This document shows, piece by piece, positions 25,607 through 34,146 of a stretch of 64,000 nt of DNA (within the stretch, counting starts at the first letter, position 1; every line of letters begins with the position of its first letter). Both the position numbers and the translations under genes were made by a program. The notes under the pieces are model-generated. The model saw only the letters and a program-made list of their open reading frames with translations. It ran no database searches and had not been told where the DNA came from. Source of the DNA: Actinomycetota bacterium (GTDB taxonomy: Bacteria; Actinomycetota; Actinomycetes; Propionibacteriales; Propionibacteriaceae); assembly GCA_020161015.1 (NCBI GenBank), contig JAIUOT010000055.1:160721-224720 (forward strand), read 5' to 3'.

Positions 25607-27196
25607 ATGTCCACCCCCGCGAGTCGCCAGGAGTTCGCCTCCCTGGTGAACGACGCCCGCCAGCGGCACCACCTCTCGATCCGTGCCGTCGCCCGGATCG
25701 CCGACGTGCCCGCGACCACGGCGCAGGGCTGGCTCAACGGCAAGCACTTCCCCACGCCGGCGCTGCGCGGCAACTACCTGAAGCTCCTCGAGCACCTCGA
25801 CCTCGTCGACGCCGTGCCGGAGGACCTGTGGGACGACAGCTGGACGGGGGTGGAGCCGGCGCTGCGCAGCGGCCAGTCCCCCTACCTCGGGCTGCGTCCC
25901 TACCGCGTCGCGGACAAGGACCTCTTCTTCGGCCGCTCCGGCCAGAGCGCCCGCCTCGCCGAGGCGGTGCTGGAGCTCTCCGCCCGCGAGGGCACCGGGA
26001 TGATCGCGCTGGTGGGCGCCTCCGGCAGCGGGAAGTCATCGCTGCTCGCCGCGGGCCTGCTGGGCCGCGAGGCCACCGGCGGCGCGCTGGCCGGCTGGGG
26101 TGGCACGGCGCTCACCGTGATCCGGCTGCTCGCGGACGCCACACCGGCGCTGGCCGGGGAGCCGGGCCGGCAGCTGGTGGTCGTCGACCAGCTGGAGGAG
26201 GCGCTCGCCCTGCCCGACGCGGCCCGCCGGTCGTTCCTCGCCGCGCTCGAGGCGCTGTCGCGGCAGGCGGTCGTGGTGGTGGGGATGAGGTCGGACGCGT
26301 TCGAGGCCGCCAGCCTCGAGCCCCTGCTCCAGGAGGCCCTGTCGCGGCCGGTCCTGCTGGGTCCGCTGACCAGGGACGAGTGCCGGGACGTCATCGTCCG
26401 CCCGGCGGAGGCGCTCGGGGTGGCCGTGGACGAGGACCTGGTCAGGGTGCTGCTGGAGGAGCTCGCGCCGGGGCCGGCGGACCGCATCGGCGCGGGCGCG
26501 CTGCCGTTGCTGTCCAACGCCCTGCTGCTGATCTGGGCCGTGGGGAACGGCCGCCGGCTCACGGCCGCCGACTACCACGCCGCCGGCGGCATCGCGCGAG
26601 CTGTGGAGAGGCTGGCCGAGCAGGTCTACCTCGCGCTCGAGCCGGAGCAGAAGGCCGCGGCGGAGCGGCTGTTCCTGCGGCTGGTGCGCGTGGCCGGCGA
26701 CGTGCTGGTGCGCGAGACCGTCCCGCTGTCGGAGGTGGACGCGACCGCACGTCCGGCGATGGAGGCGTTCGTCGCGGCGCGGATGCTCACCACCGTCGAC
26801 AACGAGGTGCGGATCAGCCACCAGGCGCTGCTCGCGCACTGGGGTCGCCTGGGTGGCTGGCTGGCCGAGCACCGCGACGACCTCGTGGTGATGGAGAAGC
26901 TGCGCAGCTGCGCGGACGTCTGGGTCGGCAGCGGGCGCGATCCGGCAGCGCTGATCCCGGTGCGGCGGCTGGCCATGTTCGACTCCTGGGTCGACCGGGC
27001 CCGGCGCAAGCGCCTGCTCACCGACGCCGAGCGGGAGTTCGTCGCCGCGTCCGAGGCCTACTTCTCCGCGACCGGCGATCCGGTGGACGCCGGGGCCGCA
27101 GCCGGCCTGCGGCGCTGGCAGGTGGCGGTGGCCGTGCTGGCGCTGGTCAGCCTCGCCCTCGCGATCACGGTGCTCGTCCTGCTCACGGGACCGTGA
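25607..27196 (+). CDS. HTH - nSTAND ATPase with C-terminal membrane anchor
   Basis: 529 residues. Residues 1-70: HTH as above. Then the typical nSTAND1 entry SPYLGLRPYRVADKDLFFGR, Walker A GASGSGKSSLL, and Walker B LVVVDQLEEAL. A helical part (PLLSNALLLIWA, ISHQALLAHW) follows. The usual WD40 or other sensor repeats are missing; instead the protein ends in one hydrophobic segment (about 506-527). STAND ATPases are switch proteins that oligomerise on signal; this one combines a DNA-binding and a membrane end, so it may be a membrane-tethered regulator. A defence role is possible but unproven. Confidence 0.85.
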   Translation: MSTPASRQEFASLVNDARQRHHLSIRAVARIADVPATTAQGWLNGKHFPTPALRGNYLKLLEHLDLVDAVPEDLWDDSWTGVEPALRSGQSPYLGLRPYRVADKDLFFGRSGQSARLAEAVLELSAREGTGMIALVGASGSGKSSLLAAGLLGREATGGALAGWGGTALTVIRLLADATPALAGEPGRQLVVVDQLEEALALPDAARRSFLAALEALSRQAVVVVGMRSDAFEAASLEPLLQEALSRPVLLGPLTRDECRDVIVRPAEALGVAVDEDLVRVLLEELAPGPADRIGAGALPLLSNALLLIWAVGNGRRLTAADYHAAGGIARAVERLAEQVYLALEPEQKAAAERLFLRLVRVAGDVLVRETVPLSEVDATARPAMEAFVAARMLTTVDNEVRISHQALLAHWGRLGGWLAEHRDDLVVMEKLRSCADVWVGSGRDPAALIPVRRLAMFDSWVDRARRKRLLTDAEREFVAASEAYFSATGDPVDAGAAAGLRRWQVAVAVLALVSLALAITVLVLLTGP

Positions 27197-27212
27197 GGCC
27201 GTCCGCGTACGG

Positions 27213-28715
27213 TCAGGCTGCGGTGACGACGACCGCGACCGACTTCAGGTAGACCGTCGTGTAGCCGGAGCGGGTGGCCTTCACCCGCACCTGCACCTGT
27301 GCGCCGACCCGGCCCGCGGTGGGCCGGTAGGACTGCCGGGTCGCCCCGCTGATCTTCTTCGCGTTCGCGTACCACTGGTAGGAGATCGTGGCCGCGGGCT
27401 CCCACGTGCCCGGGTCGGCGGTGAGCTGCCCCCCGACGACCGGCTCGCCGGACACCGTGGGCACGGGGGTGGTGTCGAAGGTGCCCCTGGCGACCGTCGT
27501 GGCCGCCGACGTCACCGACGTGGTCGCGTAGCCGGCGCGCCGCGCGGTGACCGTCACGGTCAGCCGGTCGCCGGTGTCGGACGCGGTGGGGGTGTAGCTG
27601 GTGGCGTCCACTCCGCTCGCGCCGCTGATCGTGCGGCCGTCCCGCTTCCAGGTGATGGTGAGACTGTCGGGCACCGGCGCCCACGCGCCGGTCTCCACGG
27701 TGACGGTCCGGCCCGTCGCGACGGTGCCGGCGAGGACCGGCTTCGGCGCCTGGGCGAAGCGGGCCTTCACCACCTCCGTCGTGCCGTCGGAGATCTTCGT
27801 GGTCGACCCCGCCTCCGACGTCGCGGTGACCCGCACCCGGATCGCCGCGCCCACGAGGTCCGGCGTGACCACGAACGTCGGTGCGGTGGCCTCAGGGACG
27901 GGCCGGCCGTCCGCGAGCCACTGGTAGCCGACCTCCGCGCCCTCGGGCACCCAGGTGCCGGGCACCGCGGTGAGCGTGCGGTCCACCTGCGGTCCCCCGC
28001 CGATGCCGGGCGTCGTCCACGGCGCGGGCAGGAACGATGCCGGCACCTCGGTGTGCTGGTACGGCCAGGCCAGGGTGCCGCGGGCGATCGTGGGCAGGCA
28101 GGCGCGCGCGCCGCCGGTGCCGCACCGGCTGTTCAGCGGCGAGGACACCGGGACGCCCGTCCACCAGGAGGTCTGCTTCATCGCGCCGTCCCAGGACAGC
28201 GAGATGTGCACGTGGTTCTTGTGGTTGGCGGTGTAGGAGCCGCGGTCGGCCATCTTCCGCCAGCCGAGCTCGGGGTAGTACACCGACCAGATGCGCTGGT
28301 TCCACAGGATGTACATCACGCCCAGCCGGTAGGCGACCTCGCCGTTGTTGGCCGTGAGCCACGCCAGGGCCTTGTCGACCCTCGCGCGCTGGCTCGACGA
28401 CTTCATGTCCATGTGCCAGTCGAGGGCGCGACCCTCCTTGTGCTCCGAGGTCGCGCCGACGCTGCACGCGCGGGAGATCCCGGACGAGCCGCCGCCCCAG
28501 GTGGCGATCAGCAGCGACAGCAGGGCCTTCGTCCCTGGCTTGGCCGTGGGCGTACACGTGGTCTGCGGCATGTAGCCGAGGTGGGCGTCGATGGTGTTCG
28601 TCGCCAGGGACGCGGGCGGCGGCGGGGTCTTCCCCACGGCTGCCGGCGCGGGCGCCGACCACAGCAGCGCAGCGGCGACGGCGGTGGCGACGACGGCCGC
28701 GAGCCGTGTGCGCAT
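27213..28715 (-). CDS. Secreted M15/VanY-like domain protein with Ig-like repeats
   Basis: 500 residues from ATG 28715, with a clear signal peptide (RTRLAAVVATAVAAALLWSAPAPA). Residues about 40-210 resemble a peptidase M15-like/VanY-type domain by SEHKEGRALDWHMD and NHKNHVHISLSW, which would supply zinc-binding His/Asp residues. Three Ig-like repeats of about 90 residues follow, each with a G-x-W and a YQWYANAKKISGAT-type segment. Likely an extracellular, perhaps cell-wall acting, protein. Catalytic activity is not certain. Convergent with the STAND gene. Confidence 0.8.
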   Translation of the reverse strand: MRTRLAAVVATAVAAALLWSAPAPAAVGKTPPPPASLATNTIDAHLGYMPQTTCTPTAKPGTKALLSLLIATWGGGSSGISRACSVGATSEHKEGRALDWHMDMKSSSQRARVDKALAWLTANNGEVAYRLGVMYILWNQRIWSVYYPELGWRKMADRGSYTANHKNHVHISLSWDGAMKQTSWWTGVPVSSPLNSRCGTGGARACLPTIARGTLAWPYQHTEVPASFLPAPWTTPGIGGGPQVDRTLTAVPGTWVPEGAEVGYQWLADGRPVPEATAPTFVVTPDLVGAAIRVRVTATSEAGSTTKISDGTTEVVKARFAQAPKPVLAGTVATGRTVTVETGAWAPVPDSLTITWKRDGRTISGASGVDATSYTPTASDTGDRLTVTVTARRAGYATTSVTSAATTVARGTFDTTPVPTVSGEPVVGGQLTADPGTWEPAATISYQWYANAKKISGATRQSYRPTAGRVGAQVQVRVKATRSGYTTVYLKSVAVVVTAA

Positions 28716-28959
28716 GGGTGCCTCCCCGGAACCTGGTTGGGCCGCAGCGTAGTGGCCGGCGACCACCCGCGGTGCGGGTCTTGCCCCTCCGGCACCGAAC
28801 CCGGGCGGACGCCGCGCGTCGCCGTCGCGCGCGATTGGCCCCCGCCCGCCCGCTGCCGGTACGCTTGCTCTTCGGCCGTCCCGTGACGGCCACTGCTACG
28901 CCCTCCTGCCATGGGAAGCGCCCATGGCCGCCAGAGACCAGAGGAGGTGGAGTTCGCGT

Positions 28960-29250
28960 ATGCGCAAGTACGAAGTCGTGGTGATCATTGATCCCGAGGT
29001 CGACGAGCGTCAGGTGAACGGCCTGTTGGACAAGCCGCTCGCAGGACTGACGAAGGCCGGCGGCACCGTGGACAACATCGATGTGTGGGGCCGTCGTCGC
29101 CTCGCTTACGACATCAAGAAGAAGTCCGAGGGCATCTACGCCGTCATCAACCTGACCGCAGAGCCGGCCGTGGTGAAGGAACTGGACCGCCAGTTCACCC
29201 TGAACGAGCAGATCCTGCGGACCAAGGTGATCCGTCCCGACCTGCACTGA
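28960..29250 (+). CDS. rpsF: 30S ribosomal protein S6
   Basis: 96 residues from ATG 28960 with GAGGAGG upstream. It begins [15 protein letters not shown] and has the S6 core [22 protein letters not shown]. First gene of the conserved rpsF-ssb-rpsR-rplI cluster; the 244-base gap before it should carry the operon promoter. Confidence 0.97.
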   Translation: MRKYEVVVIIDPEVDERQVNGLLDKPLAGLTKAGGTVDNIDVWGRRRLAYDIKKKSEGIYAVINLTAEPAVVKELDRQFTLNEQILRTKVIRPDLH

Positions 29251-29332
29251 TCCACAGCGAACCCTCGCGCGCTGTCGGTGGCACCTGACACGCTAGGGGG
29301 GTCCTGATGACGTCCGATCGAAAGACATCCAC

Positions 29333-29833
29333 ATGGCTGGCGAAACCCTCATCACCCTGGTCGGCAACCTGACCGCCGACCCGGAACTGCGCTTCACCCC
29401 GTCCGGGGCACCCGTGGCGAACTTCACCGTCGCCTCCACGCCGCGCACGTTCGACCGCACCACCAATGAGTGGAAGGACGGCGACGCCATGTTCCTCAAC
29501 TGCGCGGTCTGGCGACAGGCGGCCGAGAACGTGGCCGAATCCCTCACCAAGGGGATGCGGGTCATCGTCCAGGGCCGTCTGCGCTCGCGCACGTACGAGA
29601 CCCGGGAAGGTGAGAAGCGCACCGTCTTCGAGGTGGACGTCGAGGAGATCGGTCCCGCGCTGAAGTACGCGACCGCCAAGGTCACCCGCTCATCCGGCGG
29701 TGGCGGCGGCTCGTACTCCGGCGGCTCGTCCGGTTCCGGCGGTGGCTGGAGCAACAACTCGGGCGGGCAGAGCGATCGGTCCGCGGGTGCCGACCCCTGG
29801 GCCTCGGCCCAGAGCGAGGAACCCCCGTTCTGA
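29333..29833 (+). CDS. ssb: Single-stranded DNA-binding protein
   Basis: 166 residues. OB fold in residues 1-110 ([36 protein letters not shown]), then a Gly/Ser-rich linker and the acidic tip SEEPPF, a variant of the usual D-D-x-P-F partner-binding end. It coats single-stranded DNA and recruits repair and replication proteins. Confidence 0.97.
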   Translation: MAGETLITLVGNLTADPELRFTPSGAPVANFTVASTPRTFDRTTNEWKDGDAMFLNCAVWRQAAENVAESLTKGMRVIVQGRLRSRTYETREGEKRTVFEVDVEEIGPALKYATAKVTRSSGGGGGSYSGGSSGSGGGWSNNSGGQSDRSAGADPWASAQSEEPPF

Positions 29834-29924
29834 TCCCCCACGCCGCGCCCGAGGCCCTCGGGGCGGCACCACACACGTCATTCCGGCACGAGCCGGGCTT
29901 TCATGAACCAAGGAGAGCACCACA

Positions 29925-30161
29925 ATGGCCCAACAGCGCAAGCCGCTGAAATCGAAGAAGATCGCGCCCGCGAAGAGCATTCGCATCGGCACGATCGACT
30001 ACAAGGACACCGCCACGCTGCGGAAGTTCATCTCCGAGCGGGGCAAGATCCGCGCTCGTCGCGTGACCGGACTCTCGGTGCAGGAGCAGCGCAAGGTCGC
30101 CATCGCGGTGAAGAACGCCCGCGAACTGGCGCTGCTGCCCTACGCCTCGACCGCTCGCTGA
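29925..30161 (+). CDS. rpsR: 30S ribosomal protein S18
   Basis: 78 residues with AAGGAGAG upstream. S18 core: [23 protein letters not shown] and a basic middle. No N-terminal CxxC zinc motif, so it is the zinc-free form. Third gene of the cluster. Confidence 0.96.
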   Translation: MAQQRKPLKSKKIAPAKSIRIGTIDYKDTATLRKFISERGKIRARRVTGLSVQEQRKVAIAVKNARELALLPYASTAR

Positions 30162-30177
30162 GAAGGGGGAGTCACAC

Positions 30178-30624
30178 ATGAAGCTCATCCTGACCGCCCC
30201 CGTCGAGCACCTGGGCGTCCCCGGTGACGTCGTCGAGGTGAAGGACGGCTACGGCCGCAACTTCCTGCTCCCGCGCAGCTTCGCGATCAAGTGGACCCGC
30301 GGTGCGGAGAAGCAGATCGAGGGCATCAAGCGGGCGCGTGACGCCCGCGAGATCCGCGGCACCGAGCACGCCGTCCAGGTGCGCGAGCAGCTCGAGGCCC
30401 TCGAGGTCTCCCTGCCCGCCCACGCCGGCGAGACCGGCAAGCTGTTCGGCGCGGTGACCCCGGGCGACATCGTCCTCGCGGTGAAGAAGGCCGGTGGCCC
30501 GGCCCTCGACAAGCGCGCGGTCGAGATCGCCAAGCCGATCAAGACGGTCGGCAGCCACCTGGTCGGCATCAAGCTGACCGCCGGCGTGGTCGCCCACATC
30601 ACCGTGGGTGTCGTCGCCGCCTGA
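30178..30624 (+). CDS. rplI: 50S ribosomal protein L9
   Basis: 148 residues, ATG with AAGGGGG upstream. N-terminal L9 signature MKLILTAPVEHLGVPGDVVEVKDGY and the GYGRNFLLPR block, a connecting helix, and a C-terminal domain with KLFGAVTPGDI. Last gene of the cluster before a hairpin. Confidence 0.97.
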   Translation: MKLILTAPVEHLGVPGDVVEVKDGYGRNFLLPRSFAIKWTRGAEKQIEGIKRARDAREIRGTEHAVQVREQLEALEVSLPAHAGETGKLFGAVTPGDIVLAVKKAGGPALDKRAVEIAKPIKTVGSHLVGIKLTAGVVAHITVGVVAA

Positions 30625-30639
30625 TTTCCTCCACCGGTT

Positions 30640-30671
30640 GCGCCGGTCGTCCCTCCACGGACGGCCGGCGC
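30640..30671 (+). terminator. Terminator hairpin after rplI
   Basis: A 13-bp stem (30640-30652 with 30659-30671, one G-T pair) and a six-base loop, 15 bases after the rplI stop. No long T tract. Confidence 0.7.
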
Positions 30672-30763
30672 TTCCGCGTTCCGGCACCGGTGACCGGGGC
30701 CCGTCCCCGCGTCCGCCCGCGTCGCACCACGGGGGCCACCGGATCGCCCCCTAGTCTGGGACG

Positions 30764-31594
30764 GTGACCCAGCCCACCCCGCCGAACCGTTGGACGGCGC
30801 TCCGCGAGACCGTGCGCGGCGCCACGCGGGGAGCGGGAGTCCGGATCAGTCCCCTCACCTGGGTATCGGCAGCCGTCGCCGCGCTGCTGGTGGTGGCGCT
30901 GGTGGTCGGCGCGAACGCCCTGTCCGCCCCGGTGCACCGCGACGGGCGGCCGACCGCGTCGGTCACTCCCGTCCCCGCCCCCGCCACCGCGACGCCGACC
31001 CCCACGCCGTCCGCGTCGGGAACCGCAACGGGCGAGCCGTCGGGCTCGCCCTCACCGGAACCGTCGACGAGCTGGCCGAAGGTGGGGTCGTCGGGCCGGT
31101 TCGACACCGCGGGGCTCAGCGTCGACGCCGCGGGGTCGTCCGGGACGCTGCACCGCTACGCGCTGCGCGTGGAGACCTCGGCGAAGCTCGACGCCGACAA
31201 GGTGGGACGCCAGGTGGCTGATGTGCTGAACGACCCGCGAAGCTGGGCCGGCAGCGGCAGCGTCCGCTTCGCCCTGGTCGCGGACGCGAAGAAGGCCGAC
31301 TTCACGATCACCCTCGCCTCGCCGGCGACGGCGAAGAAGCTGTGCGGCCTCGACGGCGGAGGCAGCTGCGTGGACGGCGGCGACGCCGTGCTCGACGCCT
31401 CGTGGTGGAAGGGGATGCCCTCCACCTACGCCAGCAGGGCGTCCTGGCAGGCGTACCTGGTGAACCACGGCGTGGGCCGGCTGCTGGGGGAGAAGAGCCA
31501 GGACTGCGCGAAGAAGGGCAAGCCGGCGCCGGTGATGATGCCGCAGGCCGAGGACCTGGGGGGCTGCACGTCCAACCCCTGGCCGTACCCCTGA
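30764..31594 (+). CDS. DUF3152 protein with degenerate metallopeptidase motif
   Basis: 276 residues from a GTG at 30764. A cytoplasmic start, one membrane segment (about 30-55), a Pro/Thr/Ser-rich linker (60-105), then a DUF3152 domain: LHRYALRVETS, DPRSWAGSGSVRF, VLDASWWKGMPSTY, YLVNHGVGRLLG, APVMMPQAEDLGGC, NPWPYP. In the family the core is normally NHEVGH; here it reads NHGVGR with a Ser-rich end, so the catalytic Glu and second His of the HExxH-like site are lost. It is probably an extracytoplasmic non-catalytic member, possibly a binding protein. Confidence 0.82.
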   Translation: MTQPTPPNRWTALRETVRGATRGAGVRISPLTWVSAAVAALLVVALVVGANALSAPVHRDGRPTASVTPVPAPATATPTPTPSASGTATGEPSGSPSPEPSTSWPKVGSSGRFDTAGLSVDAAGSSGTLHRYALRVETSAKLDADKVGRQVADVLNDPRSWAGSGSVRFALVADAKKADFTITLASPATAKKLCGLDGGGSCVDGGDAVLDASWWKGMPSTYASRASWQAYLVNHGVGRLLGEKSQDCAKKGKPAPVMMPQAEDLGGCTSNPWPYP

Positions 31595-31604
31595 CGCGCG
31601 GGCG

Positions 31605-32315
31605 TCAGCCCGGCAGCTGCGCCATCAGCGCGGTCGACGGCCGCTCGGCCTCCGGCCCCGGCACGCCGCCCAGGGCACCGGCGAGGAGCTCGCGGGCGCG
31701 GGCCAGGTGCTCGTCCAGCATCGCCGCGACGCCGGAGGCGTCCCCGGCGTCGATCAGGTCGAGGATCCGGGAGTGCTCGGCCACGATGATCTCCGGGCTC
31801 AGCCGTTGGCTGCCCTGGAGCTGGGCCATGCACAGCTTCACCTCGAAGGCCAGCGAGCCGTACACCGAGCTCGTGCGGGCGCTGCCGAGGGCGTCGATCA
31901 GCGAGGTGTGGAAGCGCATGTCCGCGTCCACGCTGTCCCAGCTGCCCTGACGCCACAGGGCCTCGATCTCCGCGTTGGCCACGCGCGCCTCGAGCGGCAC
32001 CTCGCGGCGCTCGGCGAGCCGGCGCAACACCTCGGACTCGAGGTAGGCGCGGGTGCGGTAGATGTCGCGGACGTCGGCCGGCCCGAGCTTCACCACCCTT
32101 GCCGTCTTGTGGTTCTTGCGCACCAGCACCTTGTCGGCCACGAGCCGCTCGATCGCCGCCTTCGCCGTGGCGCGGGCCACGTCGTAGCGGGCGGCCACCT
32201 CCGCCTCGGTGAGCGGCATGCCGGGACGCAGGTCGTGTGCCAGGACCTGCGCCTTCAGGTCGTCCACCACGGCGTCGATGACCGACGTCACCACGATGTT
32301 GCGGACCACTTCCAC
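31605..32315 (-). CDS. GntR/FCD family transcriptional regulator
   Basis: About 236 residues from GTG 32315 (GTG 32309 is as good; the ATG at 32396 would add an unlikely extension). The winged-HTH is visible in PLTEAEVAARYDVARATAKAAIERL, and the C-terminal FCD ligand domain in RAYLESEVLRRLAERR, DMRFHTSLIDALGS and EHSRILDLIDAGD. It is divergent from the lactate permease-dehydrogenase operon, where a TTGT-TCG-ACAA palindrome fits the FadR/LldR-type operator. I infer it is a lactate-responsive repressor. Confidence 0.85.
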   Translation of the reverse strand: MEVVRNIVVTSVIDAVVDDLKAQVLAHDLRPGMPLTEAEVAARYDVARATAKAAIERLVADKVLVRKNHKTARVVKLGPADVRDIYRTRAYLESEVLRRLAERREVPLEARVANAEIEALWRQGSWDSVDADMRFHTSLIDALGSARTSSVYGSLAFEVKLCMAQLQGSQRLSPEIIVAEHSRILDLIDAGDASGVAAMLDEHLARARELLAGALGGVPGPEAERPSTALMAQLPG

Positions 32316-32396
32316 CCCTGGGCTTTCTTGCGTAGTTCCTGCGAGCCGAATCCTAGGGCAACAAACTCGCCCGAACCCCTTGCCGAACGAGTCCAC

Positions 32397-32407
32397 TTGT
32401 TCGACAA
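32397..32407. promoter_or_regulatory. FadR/LldR-type operator
   Basis: TTGT-TCG-ACAA, an exact palindrome fitting the TNGT-N3-ACNA consensus of FCD-type GntR regulators. It lies between the divergent GntR gene and lctP, 38 bases before the lctP start, where it could block the promoter. Confidence 0.72.
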
Positions 32408-32445
32408 TCTTACACGTTGGTCAATCTCAAAGAGGAGATCCCCCC

Positions 32446-34146
32446 GTGTTCACTCAACCGCTCGCCCCGATCGCCGGGAGCCTGGCGCTCTCCGCGCTGC
32501 TCGCGGCGCTCCCGCTGATACTCCTGTTCCTCCTGCTCGGCGTCTTCAAGGTCAAGGCCTGGCTGTCGGCCCTGATCGGTCTCGCCGCCTCGATCGCCGT
32601 GGCGATCATCGGCTGGGGCATGCCGGCCGCCATGGCGTTCAGCGCGACCGCCGAGGGCGCCTTCTACGGCGCCTTCCCGATCATGTGGATCCTCGTCAAC
32701 GCCATCTGGGTCTACCAGCTGTCGGTGATCACCGGCTGGTTCGAGAGCCTCGGCCAGCTCATCCGCTCGATCTCGGACGACCAGCGCGTGCTGGCGATCC
32801 TGATCGCCTTCTGCTTCGGCGCGCTGATGGAGGCGCTCGCCGGCTTCGGCGCACCCGTCGCGATCTCCGCGGCGATGCTGATGGCCGCCGGCATGAAGCC
32901 GGTGAAGTCGGCCGTCGTCTCCCTGCTGGCCAACACCGCCCCGGTCGCGTTCGGCGCCATGGGCGCCCCGATCATCGCGCTGTCCGGCGCGGTCAGCTCC
33001 ACCCACCCCGAGCTCACCACCCACGTGCTCTCGCAGATGGCCGGCCGGCAGACCCCGTTCGTCGCCGCGATCGTGCCGCTGGTGCTGGTCTTCCTCGTCG
33101 ACGGCTGGCGCGGCGTCCGCCAGACCTGGCCGGTGGCGCTCACCGCCGGCGTGGTGTTCGGCATCGCCCAGTTCATCACCGCCAACTACATCACCGTCGA
33201 GATCACCGACGTGGTCGCCTCCCTGGTCACCATCGCGGTCGTCCTGGTCATGCTGCGGTTCTGGAAGCCGTCCAACCCGCTGCCGCTGGACCACTCCGTC
33301 GTCCCCGACGAGGAGGCCGAGGCGCTGAAGTCCGGCAAGCTCGCCCACTACCCCGAGATCACGGCCACCGGTGCCCGCCGCATCTGGGGCGCCATCGCCC
33401 CGTACGCGATCATCATCATCGTGTTCTCGATCAGCCAGATCCCCGCGGTGAAGGCGTGGCTGCTCTCGATCGGGCAGGTGAAGTTCCCCTGGCCGGGCCT
33501 CAACGCCGTCGGCGAGGACGGGAAGATGGCCTCGACGGTCCTCAACGCCGCCGGCAAGCCGGTCGCGACGATCTTCACCTTCGACCACCTGCGCGCCACC
33601 GGCACCCTGCTGCTGCTGTCGGGCATCATCACCTGCTTCGTCTACAAGGTGAAGGCGAAGGACGCCGTGCAGGCGTACGTGACCACGATCAAGCAGCTGA
33701 AGTTCACGATCGTCACCGTGCTCAGCGTCCTCGCCCTCGCCTACGTGATGAACCTGTCCGGCCAGACCGCAAGCCTCGGCAACGCCCTGGCAGCCGTCGG
33801 CTCCGCGTTCGCACTGATGTCGCCGGTGATCGGCTGGGTGGGCGTCGCCATCACCGGCTCGGACACCTCGGCCAACGCGCTGTTCGGCCTGCTCCAGGTG
33901 ACCGCGGCGGAGAAGGCGGGCCTCAACCCCGTGCTGATGGCCGCGGCCAACTCCTCCGGTGGCGTGATGGGCAAGATGATCTCGCCGCAGAACCTCGCCG
34001 TGGCCGCCGCAGCGGTGGGCATGATCCACCGCGAGGGCGACATCTTCCGGAAGGTGGTGCTGTGGAGCCTCGGCCTGCTGGCCTACTTCACGGTCCTGGT
34101 CGTCCTCCAGGCCGGCCCGCTGTCCTGGATGGTGCCGACGCCATGA
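32446..34146 (+). CDS. lctP: L-lactate permease family transporter
   Basis: 566 residues from GTG 32446 with AGAGGAG upstream. About 13 hydrophobic segments; the family signature around FCFGALMEALAGFGAPVAI and NTAPVAFGAMG is clear. LctP/GlcA proteins import lactate or glycolate by proton symport. The stop overlaps the start of the next gene (ATGA), so uptake and oxidation are coupled. Confidence 0.94.
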   Translation: MFTQPLAPIAGSLALSALLAALPLILLFLLLGVFKVKAWLSALIGLAASIAVAIIGWGMPAAMAFSATAEGAFYGAFPIMWILVNAIWVYQLSVITGWFESLGQLIRSISDDQRVLAILIAFCFGALMEALAGFGAPVAISAAMLMAAGMKPVKSAVVSLLANTAPVAFGAMGAPIIALSGAVSSTHPELTTHVLSQMAGRQTPFVAAIVPLVLVFLVDGWRGVRQTWPVALTAGVVFGIAQFITANYITVEITDVVASLVTIAVVLVMLRFWKPSNPLPLDHSVVPDEEAEALKSGKLAHYPEITATGARRIWGAIAPYAIIIIVFSISQIPAVKAWLLSIGQVKFPWPGLNAVGEDGKMASTVLNAAGKPVATIFTFDHLRATGTLLLLSGIITCFVYKVKAKDAVQAYVTTIKQLKFTIVTVLSVLALAYVMNLSGQTASLGNALAAVGSAFALMSPVIGWVGVAITGSDTSANALFGLLQVTAAEKAGLNPVLMAAANSSGGVMGKMISPQNLAVAAAAVGMIHREGDIFRKVVLWSLGLLAYFTVLVVLQAGPLSWMVPTP

